Source: Planctomycetota bacterium (GTDB lineage: Bacteria > Planctomycetota > JAFGQW01). Taken from it: a stretch of DNA of 38,163 nt. The translations under genes and the position numbers were made by a program. Below, in pieces: positions 8,678 through 16,787 of this stretch. The notes beneath the pieces are model-generated. The model saw only the letters and a list, made by a program, of their open reading frames with translations, made no database searches and was not told the origin of the DNA. The stretch spans positions 1 to 38,163 of the forward strand of contig JAFGQW010000343.1 of NCBI GenBank assembly GCA_016935485.1, read 5' to 3'. Position 1 is the stretch's first letter, and each line of letters opens with the position of its first letter.

Positions 8678-9715
8678 ATGGGCACGACCGGGCGAGAGCA
8701 GACGCGGCGGGCGGTGGCCGCGGGCACCACGCTGGTGGAGCTCCTGGTCGTGCTGTTCATCGTGTCGCTGCTGCTGGGCATCGGCGTCGGCGTGTTCGGG
8801 AAGTTCTCCGTGCTGAGCGCGGCGGACAACGCCGGGGCGGGGATCCGGTCCATGGTGCGGGTGATCCGCGATCATGCGCGAAACCACGGCACCGTGGGCA
8901 CCGTGGTCCTCGACGCGGAGAACAACCGGGTGCTCGGGCTGCTGGAGCGGGTGGTCGGGCAGTGGCATTTCGAGAGCGCCGGCGGCGCCACGACCGGCGC
9001 CTTCGACCACGATCCTCGGCTGCTCGGCGGTGCGGAGCTGGTTCGGGACGGCTGCATCGGCGGCGCGCTCCGGCTGGACGGCGGTCCGGGCGCTGGCGCC
9101 GAGCTGGGCCGGGCCGTCACGTTCGAGTCCGAGTGGGGGATCGCGCTCTCGGCCGATGTGTGGCTGGAGGAGGCCCAGGGCGGCGGGGGCACGCTGCTGG
9201 CCAAGGGCGATGCGTACGGGCTGCGTCTGGAAGGCACCCGCTCGCTCGTGGGCTGGGTCGGGGTGACGGAGGAGGGCGAGATCGCCCGCCGCCTGGACGT
9301 GGTGGAGGCGAGTTCCGGCGAGGAGAAGGTGCCCTGCGGCCGCTGGGCGCGGATCGGCCTCTACTACGACCGCGTGCAGCTGCGCCTGTTCATCGACGCC
9401 CGGCAGGTGGCCGAGGCCCAGGAGGGGCGTCCGCTGGGGCAGGCGCCCGACAAGCCGCTCGTCCTGGGGGGAGGGACCAGCGCCATCAAGGGCAAGGTCG
9501 ACGGCGTGCGGTTGAGCGTGCTCGGGCCCGCGGAGGGGGGGGAGCTACCCCCGGGGGTCAAGCTGGGCGGCGGCACCCGCGTGATCCGCTTCGATGCGCA
9601 GGGACGGCTGGATGCCCGCTACCACCGGGTGCCGGCGAAGATCGTGCTCGAGGGCGCCGACGGGGGGTTGCGGACCGTTGCGGTCGGACCTCTGGGAGAC
9701 GTATCGCTGGAATGA
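8678..9715 (+). CDS. Minor pseudopilin, GspH-type, with inserted LamG-like domain
   Basis: The protein has 345 residues. The prepilin signal is a variant: Gly then TTLVELLVVL, with Thr instead of Phe at position +1 but Glu kept at +5. The last ~55 residues (TRVIRFDAQGRLDA, then VAVGPLGDVSLE) match the C-terminal strand pattern of GspH/FimT proteins. Between them, residues about 90-285 read as a LamG/concanavalin-like sandwich. A WHFES opening leads to a GGALRLDGG strand, then a CGRWARIGLYYD strand and RLFIDARQVAE, and it closes with GKVDGVRLSVL. GspH proteins usually have about 170 residues, so this one is doubled by the insertion. The ATG has GGAAGGA upstream. The domain should be exposed on the pseudopilus tip or side. 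Confidence 0.8.
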   Translation: MGTTGREQTRRAVAAGTTLVELLVVLFIVSLLLGIGVGVFGKFSVLSAADNAGAGIRSMVRVIRDHARNHGTVGTVVLDAENNRVLGLLERVVGQWHFESAGGATTGAFDHDPRLLGGAELVRDGCIGGALRLDGGPGAGAELGRAVTFESEWGIALSADVWLEEAQGGGGTLLAKGDAYGLRLEGTRSLVGWVGVTEEGEIARRLDVVEASSGEEKVPCGRWARIGLYYDRVQLRLFIDARQVAEAQEGRPLGQAPDKPLVLGGGTSAIKGKVDGVRLSVLGPAEGGELPPGVKLGGGTRVIRFDAQGRLDARYHRVPAKIVLEGADGGLRTVAVGPLGDVSLE

Positions 9716-9855
9716 CTGCCGGCAGGAAATGGAAACCGGGCGCCCGGCGCAACCGGCGGGCATCCTTCTGGTTTGGAGACGCGGTGCGGCGCGCGGGCAT
9801 CGGGGCCGGGCGCCGTGGTGGTGTGCCGGGGTCGGAAAGGAGCCTTCGCGGATGA
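9712..9855 (+). CDS. Possible 47-codon linking ORF
   Basis: A 47-residue frame starts with ATG overlapping the gspH-like stop (ATGA) and ends with TGA overlapping the ATG of the large gspK-like gene (ATGA). The product is Arg/Gly-rich and matches nothing I recognise. It may only carry ribosomes across the gap (translational coupling), or the fit may be chance in a high-GC background. No Shine-Dalgarno of its own is clear. The downstream gene has its own AAGGAG inside this frame. Confidence 0.22.
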   Translation: MTAGRKWKPGARRNRRASFWFGDAVRRAGIGAGRRGGVPGSERSLRG

Positions 9856-12800
9856 TCGCTCGCTACCGTCCGGATCGGCCCGAGGGCATTGCACTCATCA
9901 TGGTGATCGTGGTGCTGATGGCGCTGCTGCTCATCGCCACCCCGTTCGCGGTGAGCATGCGCGACCAGCGGGTCACGGTCCACATGATCGACAGCGCCGA
10001 TCGCGCCCAGGAGGATCTGGTGAGCATCCGGGATGCCGTGGTAGGCCGTCTCGCCCGGACCACGCACTTCCGGACGGATCCGACGCCAGACGTGGACGGG
10101 CTCGCCGAGATCGAGGCGGCGGCCGCACTCGAGGCCGTGGGCGACCTCGACGGCGTGTGCAACCCGCGCGGCGCGATTTGGAGCACGTCCGTCGAGGACG
10201 AGCAGGCGAAGATCAACGTGAACGCGGCCTCGCCGTTTGCGCTCGCCAACCTGTTCGGGGCGCGCACGGTGCTGAGCGAGAAGATCTCGGACGCCGATAC
10301 CGAGATCCCGGTCGAGGACTCCTCGATCTTCGCTCGCGACGGCGGCTACGTGGTGGTGGGCGCGGAGCTCATCCGGTACGCCGGCGTCCAGCTCGGCCGG
10401 CTGGTCGGCTGCGAGCGCGGGGTCCACGCCGTCGAGGAGGAGCCCATCCGGCTCGGCGTGACCGAGTCGTACTACTTCAGTCCCGGCTCGATCGTGCGGC
10501 TGTCCGACGGGCTCAGGACCGACTACGCGATGATCAGCGCGGTGTCCCGCGGTTTCCGCACGATCCTCTCGGGGCGCGGCGGCAGCGTGCAGATCACCCG
10601 CGGCTTCACGCTGCCGGACAATCACGGCACCGGCACGCCAGTCCTCGACGCGCGCGTCTTCGCGGTGAACCTCTACCGGATCCTGCGCCATCCCGGCCAG
10701 TGCTACCGCTACCCGACGGTCACCGCGATCCGCCAGATCACCGACCTGGGGCTGCCCGGCTTCGATCCGGATGCGCTCGAGAAGGTGCTGCCGCTTCTGA
10801 CCGTCTACAGCCAGCACGAGGGGGCGGCCCGCTGGGGCAACCACCGCACCGTGCTCGACGACTTCACCTACCGCGAGCGCGAGTGGCTCAGCTACCACAC
10901 GCGGATCGAGTTCGAGGTGCGCTACCCGGTGAACATCAACACGGCGGACCGCCCGGTCCTGGTCGCGCTCCTGCTCGGGCTTAGCGGCGAGCGCCAGCAG
11001 GAGGAAGTGACCGCCGACATGGCCGGCAAGCTCGCCGACCGCATCCTGGCGGCCCGGGCCGAGGAGCCGCTGAGGGACGCCGAGGACTTCCTCGACCGCA
11101 TCCTCGAGCCGGCGCTCGAGGTGGAGGAGATCACGCGCGGGCTGCGGGGCGCGGTCTTCCAGAACTTCTTCGACAGCCCCATGCTGGTGTTCCTCAACGG
11201 CGGCACCCACCGCGCCATCTTCCATGCGCTCGATACCTTCACGATCCTGGCCAACGTGAGCCGCAACAACGCGGCCGGCGTGGAGCTGGCGCGCCGGCGC
11301 ATGAAGGAGGTCGTGAGCGTCGCCCCGCCGCAGCTCATCCGCTACGTGCTCGACTCGCAGTGGGATTTCGAGCGCCTGATCCCGCCCGGCCGCTACAGCC
11401 GGTTCGTCACCACGTTTCCCGTGAACGTGGAGACCCAGCAGTCCCCGCAGGACCCCCCTGTGTTCGATCCCCCGAACCGCTCGATGAAGCAGCTGTCGGG
11501 CTACGTCCGGAACCAGCGGCGGGAGGCGCGCGGCCTGGAGAAGCGGGACGTGTTCGCCTCGCGGGAGACCGAGGGATTCGAGGGCGAGGACGCCGGCAGC
11601 GTCCGCGGGCGCCCGGCGCGGAGCGCGGACGGCTTCGGCGGCATGGGCCGCAACGTCGAGCCGAACCGGATGTTCGTCGAGCACTTCGACAACAGCGAGG
11701 ACATCGAGGGCGAGAAGCTCACCAGCGGCACGCGGACGCTGCCGCTGTTCAGCCGCAGCGTGTCGGTGCAAGGGGGCGGGCGGGTCAGCGTTCGCGTGTC
11801 CACCGGCCAGCGGGGCGGCGGCATGAACCCGATGGTGATCGGGCTGTGGTATCGCCCGCTCTGGGACGAGATCGGCGAGGGGCGCCACTACATCTGGGGG
11901 ACGGGCGATGACCCGAACACCGACAAGGTGGAGCTCTTCTACGACGGGCGCGAGCGGGCATTGGTGCTCGAGATCGCCGATGCCGGGCTCAGCCGCCCGG
12001 CCGATCTCAGCCGGGCGTACTTTCCCATCCAGCGCGGCAGCCGCGCGTGGTACCACATCGCCTGCGTGATCGCCGGCACGCGGCCCGACCAGATGCAGAT
12101 CCTCGTCGACGGCGTGCCGTTTCGCGGCACGGAGAAGGTCAAGCAGCACTACCGCTTCCTCACCCGGCTCACGGGCGACATCAGCGCCGAGGAGACCCGG
12201 ATTCCGGTCGAGGACAGCGAGGGCTTCCCCGACCGCGGCGTCCTGCTGATCGGCGAGGAGAAGATCGAGTACCGGGGCCGCTCGAAGACCGGTTTCAGCG
12301 CGATTGCGGACAACCGGGAGAACCCGCGGGTCAAGCGGGGCCGCGGGTCCCGCGGATCCACGGCGGTCAGCCACCGGGAGGGGGCCGCGGTGCTGCTGTA
12401 CGGTTATGCCGACGCGATCGCCTCGGAGATCCCCGCCGTGCAGGGCCGGCTCGCCGGTGCGGGCGGGACCGCCGGGCTGGGCCGCTGGCGGCCGGCGCTG
12501 CTCAACGGCAAGGACGCGATCGTCACTGTGCGCGGCGCGCCGCTCGGTCTCCTCGAGACGAGCACGTCGATCCCGCTCTTTGCGCCGAGCGGCACGCTCG
12601 AGGGCTTCCAGCAGAGCGGCTACGCGTTGCTGCTGTCGGCGCGGATCGCCCGGCTGGGACCCGAACCGACGCCCCAGAACCCGAACCCGGCGGGTACCGT
12701 CGATATCGGCGGCGTGGAGCTCGTCCACTACAGCACGCTCGCCGGAAACGAGCTCCAGGGGGTGACGCGCGGCGTGAGCACCCCGCATTTGCTGGAGACG

Positions 12801-15065
12801 TTCGGCGAGCAGAGCATCACGTGGCTGAACCCGACCGTTCCCAAGGCGTTCTTGAACGGCACCGAGCCGCACCTTCTGGTTCAGGCCGAGAGCGGGCAGG
12901 GCGTCATTCCCACCTGGGTCGTTCCCATCAGCCTGCAGGCGACGGATACGACCGGCTACCTCGATCCGCTGGTCACGCTGTACTCCGAGCGCGTGCAGAT
13001 CAACACCGAGGGCGGGCGGCCCGAGTGGGTGCGCTACGACGAGCTGCTCACCTTCGGCGGCGCCCACTACTTCGGGCGGACCGACTGGCGCCACCTTCGG
13101 CGGCTGTTCCGCGTGATGACGCGCCGTGCCCTGGTCCCGCCGGCCAGCGGGAAGTGGGCTTTCCTGGGCCTGCCCGGCGGTGGCGAGGGCCTGGCGGTGG
13201 CGGCGCCGGCTGCTGTCGGCGCCTTCCCGGACCCGGAGCCGCCGCTGCCGCAGCAGACCGAGCAGGAGGAGACGTTCCTCGGCCCCGTCGCCGCCACCGA
13301 GGTGGCGGACTCCTTGCCGGGCTGGGTCGAGTTTCGCGGCTCCGACGACACCCAGGACCGCGACCATGCCCACAACATCGAGATCCTGCAGGTCTTTCGC
13401 ACCGATCTCCCGGCGGCGGGTCCGGAGGATCGGGTGACCCTGGTGGATGGGTCGGGGGCGACGAAGGAGGATCATTTCGTCCGCTGGGGGGCGGCCTATG
13501 CCGACGCTTCCCTCGGGCGCCTGGACCGCACGGCCCACTTCGCGTCATTCAGCCGCGGGGTGGCCCGCCGCTGGCTCTCCGACACCGAGCGGATTCGCAC
13601 CCAGGGCGGTGCGGGGCAGCGCCAGCGCGCCACGGTGGACCGGACCCCGAGCGCCATCCAGTGGGACACGCGCCGGGTGGCGCGCCTGCTGAAGGCGCCG
13701 AGCGGCGAGCTGCCGAGCCGGACCACGGGCTCGCTCATCGTGGGCGGCACGTTCGGTGGGCGGCGGGCCTCGTGCATCCTCGACGAGGTGGAGACCTTCC
13801 CGCACACCGAGTCCACGATGCGCCGCATCGTGGCCCCGCCGTCGCTCAAGCTCCGCTACCAGAACGCCATCAATCCGGGGGCGACCCAGGAGGAACAGCA
13901 GAAGCAGCGCGAGGCGCAGCAGCGGGCGCGGCGCTACATCACCGCGGACGAGGTGGACATCCCGCTCGCGTACGCCGACGTGTGGACCGATTTCGACGGC
14001 ATCACGCGCGAGCGCGAGGTGTGGCGCGGCAGCTTCGCCGCGTTCCAGCGCCAGAACCAGCAGGGACGCAGCGGCGGATCGGTACGGAGCCCCTTTCCCT
14101 ACACGCGCCGGTCCGCGGACGATCGGGACTGCGGCCTGGTGCGCATCGGCAACGAGTTCATCGTCTACCGCGGGCTCGAGCAGCAGTCCGAGCGCATGGA
14201 GATCGTGCTGAAGAACTGCCTGCGCGGGGCCTTCGGCACCGAGGCGTCGGCGCACGAGCAGGGCGAGGCGGCGCTGTTCCTGGGGTACGTGGAGATGACG
14301 CTGCTGCGCGAGGGCATCTCGGCGGAGGCTTCGAGTCTGCCGATCGTGGACAGCCTCGGGCTGGCGCCGCAGGGCTATGTCGCGGCCTTCGACAACCTCC
14401 AGACGGGGAGCGTCCGGGAGGTGATCGGCTACACCGAGACCCGGCGCGGCAGCCGCACCGAGGGCACGGGGGCCGAGCTCGTCATGCCGCAGCGCGTGAG
14501 CCAGGAGCAGCTTCAGACCCTGATCGAGCTCCGGGAGCAGCAGCAGGAGCCGAGCCCGGAGCAGGGCGGCTCCGGCATCTTTCGCGGGCGGTTCGGCACC
14601 GTGCCGGCGCAGCACGCGTCGAACACCGTGCTGCTGCGGCTGCCATTCCGCTACTGGGACCGCGCCGCCCGCAACGCCGACAACCCGGAACTGGGCTACT
14701 TCCAGTTCCCGCTGAACCGGACGGGGGCCTACGTCAAGACGCTCACCTGGGGCGAGCACTTCCGCCAGAAGAACCTCGATCTCCGCGTGCTGGCGCGTGT
14801 GGACCAGCGGGCGCCGTGGGATGCCGAGCCCCGCGGCCGAGAGAACGGGCTCTTCGAGTTCACCAACCCGCGCGGCCAGAACGATCCCAACCGGATCGAC
14901 ATGCAGGGTAACCTCTTGGAGGTGCGGGTCTTCTTCGAGTACCGCGCGGGGGCATTCGATGCGCTCTTCGACGCCGACGGCTGGAAGGAGACCCCGTGGC
15001 TTACCCATCTCCGGGTGGACTACGTGCAGGCGAGCCAGGTGCTGTACCACGAGGCGAAGCGATAG
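9852..15065 (+). CDS. Giant GspK-type minor pseudopilin with LamG-like domain and beta-module repeats
   Basis: The protein has 1737 residues, against about 320 for ordinary GspK. The N-terminus is a prepilin-like helix after Gly (IALIMVIVVLMALLL) without Glu at +5, as expected of GspK. GspK core features are present: KINVNAASPFALANL at about 120 and a helix-hairpin-helix segment starting VNINTADRPVLVALL at about 360-425. The rest is extra. A LamG-like sandwich (about 640-770) contains AWYHIACV and the strand LVDGVPF. At least five copies of a short beta module have the pattern IPVEDS, then G.V.IG.E.I.Y.G, then L..C.RG..GT. They lie near 144-198, 776-841, 900-980, 1425-1483 and 1487-1603. ATG 9852 has AAGGAG nine bases upstream. 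The tip position of GspK suggests a surface-display or adhesive/sensing role; that is inference. Confidence 0.82.
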   Translation: MIARYRPDRPEGIALIMVIVVLMALLLIATPFAVSMRDQRVTVHMIDSADRAQEDLVSIRDAVVGRLARTTHFRTDPTPDVDGLAEIEAAAALEAVGDLDGVCNPRGAIWSTSVEDEQAKINVNAASPFALANLFGARTVLSEKISDADTEIPVEDSSIFARDGGYVVVGAELIRYAGVQLGRLVGCERGVHAVEEEPIRLGVTESYYFSPGSIVRLSDGLRTDYAMISAVSRGFRTILSGRGGSVQITRGFTLPDNHGTGTPVLDARVFAVNLYRILRHPGQCYRYPTVTAIRQITDLGLPGFDPDALEKVLPLLTVYSQHEGAARWGNHRTVLDDFTYREREWLSYHTRIEFEVRYPVNINTADRPVLVALLLGLSGERQQEEVTADMAGKLADRILAARAEEPLRDAEDFLDRILEPALEVEEITRGLRGAVFQNFFDSPMLVFLNGGTHRAIFHALDTFTILANVSRNNAAGVELARRRMKEVVSVAPPQLIRYVLDSQWDFERLIPPGRYSRFVTTFPVNVETQQSPQDPPVFDPPNRSMKQLSGYVRNQRREARGLEKRDVFASRETEGFEGEDAGSVRGRPARSADGFGGMGRNVEPNRMFVEHFDNSEDIEGEKLTSGTRTLPLFSRSVSVQGGGRVSVRVSTGQRGGGMNPMVIGLWYRPLWDEIGEGRHYIWGTGDDPNTDKVELFYDGRERALVLEIADAGLSRPADLSRAYFPIQRGSRAWYHIACVIAGTRPDQMQILVDGVPFRGTEKVKQHYRFLTRLTGDISAEETRIPVEDSEGFPDRGVLLIGEEKIEYRGRSKTGFSAIADNRENPRVKRGRGSRGSTAVSHREGAAVLLYGYADAIASEIPAVQGRLAGAGGTAGLGRWRPALLNGKDAIVTVRGAPLGLLETSTSIPLFAPSGTLEGFQQSGYALLLSARIARLGPEPTPQNPNPAGTVDIGGVELVHYSTLAGNELQGVTRGVSTPHLLETFGEQSITWLNPTVPKAFLNGTEPHLLVQAESGQGVIPTWVVPISLQATDTTGYLDPLVTLYSERVQINTEGGRPEWVRYDELLTFGGAHYFGRTDWRHLRRLFRVMTRRALVPPASGKWAFLGLPGGGEGLAVAAPAAVGAFPDPEPPLPQQTEQEETFLGPVAATEVADSLPGWVEFRGSDDTQDRDHAHNIEILQVFRTDLPAAGPEDRVTLVDGSGATKEDHFVRWGAAYADASLGRLDRTAHFASFSRGVARRWLSDTERIRTQGGAGQRQRATVDRTPSAIQWDTRRVARLLKAPSGELPSRTTGSLIVGGTFGGRRASCILDEVETFPHTESTMRRIVAPPSLKLRYQNAINPGATQEEQQKQREAQQRARRYITADEVDIPLAYADVWTDFDGITREREVWRGSFAAFQRQNQQGRSGGSVRSPFPYTRRSADDRDCGLVRIGNEFIVYRGLEQQSERMEIVLKNCLRGAFGTEASAHEQGEAALFLGYVEMTLLREGISAEASSLPIVDSLGLAPQGYVAAFDNLQTGSVREVIGYTETRRGSRTEGTGAELVMPQRVSQEQLQTLIELREQQQEPSPEQGGSGIFRGRFGTVPAQHASNTVLLRLPFRYWDRAARNADNPELGYFQFPLNRTGAYVKTLTWGEHFRQKNLDLRVLARVDQRAPWDAEPRGRENGLFEFTNPRGQNDPNRIDMQGNLLEVRVFFEYRAGAFDALFDADGWKETPWLTHLRVDYVQASQVLYHEAKR

Positions 15066-15069
15066 TACA

Positions 15070-16323
15070 ATGCAACGGGCCGTGGGTACTTGGCGCGCGC
15101 GTCCCGGGTCTGGCGGCCCGGATGGCCGGCGGCCGTCGCCGGCGCGCGCCGGCTTCACGCTGATCGAGCTTCTGATCTCGTGCGCGCTCTTCATCGGGAT
15201 CGTCTTCGTGCTCTACACGTTCATCAGCGGCGGCGTCAAGATGTGGCGCACCGGGGAGCGGCGCCAGGATCTCTACCAGCGCGCCCAGGCGGCGTTCGAG
15301 GTCCTGGCCGCGGACCTGTGGTGCACGTTCTGCCCGCAGGTCTTCGAGGAGGCCCCGCCCGTGGCCCAGTTCCTCGCGGAACGTCCGTCCCGGCCGGTGC
15401 GGGATGCCTTCGGCATCGAATCCCGCGAGCCCGAGGAGCGGCGTCCGCACGTGCTCGGTTCGCGCCTGCGGCTGGTCCGCACGATTTCCGGCGAGTTCTC
15501 CGATCCGGTGACTCGCTTGAGCGGCCTGGTGGCCGGCGCCACGGAGCACTACTTGCCGGGAGTGCTGCCGGCGACGGACGACGAAGAGGGCGAGGGCAGG
15601 GCGCCGGGCGAGAGTGCGCCGCCTGCCTACAAGGCGCCCGGCGGGCTCATGGAGCTGATGTATCTGGCGACCGTGCTGCCCGGTTCCGGGCAGGCCGCCG
15701 GCATGGGTACGCTGCTCCGCGGCGAGCGCATGCCGGTCGGCGGTGAGGGATCCTTTTTCTCCGACGAGGTCGCCGACAGTCCCGCCGCGTGGACGACGGT
15801 GCTCCGCCCCGTGGTGGGCGGGGTGCTCCACCTTGGGCTGGAGTTCTGGGACCAGGATACCGAGTCCTGGGAAGGCGAGCCCGGCGAGGCCCGCTCCGGG
15901 GTCCAGGACGTGTGGGATTCCACGCGCGGTCGCCTCAAGGAGTTCCGCTTCTATCGCCGCGGCTCGGCGGCGACCGACATCGACGACATCTACCCGCGGC
16001 GGGTGCGGATCACGCTGATCCTGTCCCGGCCCGCGGACGCCGCGATGGCCGCGCGGCTCGCGTGGGGCCTGGGGCGCAACGAGAAGCGCCTCGACCTCGA
16101 CCGGCCCGGCGGGCTCGAGCTCGAGGACGAGGCGGTGGTGCTGGTCGGGGGCCGGGAGCTGATGGCGATCGCCCGCGCCGGCGCCGTCCGCGCCAGGATC
16201 GTCACCCGGGGCGCGTACGATACCCCGATCGCCGACCACGAGCGTGGCGCGCCGGTGGTCTGGGGAGAAGTTTTCACGCGGGTGGTCAACATTCCCTGCT
16301 ACCGCGAGTACCATAACCCGTAG
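15070..16323 (+). CDS. Minor pseudopilin, GspJ-type
   Basis: The protein has 417 residues. A basic, Pro/Gly-rich leader ends in Gly before FTLIELLISCALFIGIVF, a complete prepilin motif with Glu at +5. The C-terminal half contains KEFRFYRRGS and RRVRITLIL, fitting the GspJ pattern in which late strands carry the R-V-x-I/V-T-L signature. GspJ joins GspI and GspK in the tip complex, and this gene lies between those two. It is about twice the usual GspJ length, with an insertion of Pro/Glu-rich sequence near residues 160-195 and an additional C-terminal beta region. The start is four bases after the gspK-like stop, with no strong ribosome binding site, so coupling is likely. Confidence 0.8.
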   Translation: MQRAVGTWRARPGSGGPDGRRPSPARAGFTLIELLISCALFIGIVFVLYTFISGGVKMWRTGERRQDLYQRAQAAFEVLAADLWCTFCPQVFEEAPPVAQFLAERPSRPVRDAFGIESREPEERRPHVLGSRLRLVRTISGEFSDPVTRLSGLVAGATEHYLPGVLPATDDEEGEGRAPGESAPPAYKAPGGLMELMYLATVLPGSGQAAGMGTLLRGERMPVGGEGSFFSDEVADSPAAWTTVLRPVVGGVLHLGLEFWDQDTESWEGEPGEARSGVQDVWDSTRGRLKEFRFYRRGSAATDIDDIYPRRVRITLILSRPADAAMAARLAWGLGRNEKRLDLDRPGGLELEDEAVVLVGGRELMAIARAGAVRARIVTRGAYDTPIADHERGAPVVWGEVFTRVVNIPCYREYHNP

Positions 16324-16325
16324 TC

Positions 16326-16787
16326 ATGACCATGGACCGTAACCCCAGTCACCGGTCGGGCGGCTTCACCCTGATCGAGGTGATGATCGCGGCCGTGGTG
16401 CTCGTGGCGGGAATGCTGTCGATCATGGGGCTGTTCGGCGTCGCGCTGGCCACGCACCGGAGCAACATCGACACGGCGCGCCTGGCGGCGATCCGTGCCG
16501 ACGTGCTGCCGGAGGCGCTCCGGGAGGCGGTCGAGATCGACCCGGAGACCGAGGTGCTCACCTGCCGGGATCTGGACCGGCGACCCGCGCCGGGCCATCC
16601 GGGGTTCTTCTACGAGCTCCGGATCGAGTCGAGCGACGCGGACAGCGGCGCCCACGTGGCGGCGCTGACGGTGAGCTGGTGGGGGGGCGGACGGCAGCAG
16701 ACGGACCGGAGCCGCCACGTGTTCCGGGCAGAGAAGAGCTTCGCGGACCTGATCCGGACCCGATTCAAGGAGGAAAGGCAACCATGA
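16326..16787 (+). CDS. Minor pseudopilin, GspI/PilV-type
   Basis: The protein has 153 residues. A short leader ends in Gly-Gly before FTLIEVMIAAVVLVAGML, a typical GspI/PilV prepilin start with Glu at +5 and an Ala/Val-rich helix. The length is normal for GspI, so unlike its neighbours it carries no added domain. GspI starts the I-J-K tip complex of the T2SS pseudopilus. The gene begins two bases after the gspJ-like stop and ends in an ATGA overlap with the next gene. A second ATG six bases downstream could also serve as the start. Confidence 0.82.
   Translation: MTMDRNPSHRSGGFTLIEVMIAAVVLVAGMLSIMGLFGVALATHRSNIDTARLAAIRADVLPEALREAVEIDPETEVLTCRDLDRRPAPGHPGFFYELRIESSDADSGAHVAALTVSWWGGGRQQTDRSRHVFRAEKSFADLIRTRFKEERQP

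Noticed and set aside
9558-13538. 1326-residue open frame antisense to the gspK-like gene
   Set aside because: Long antisense frames are expected in high-GC DNA; the product is Arg/Ala/Leu-rich low-complexity with no motif, while the plus frame has prepilin and GspK features.
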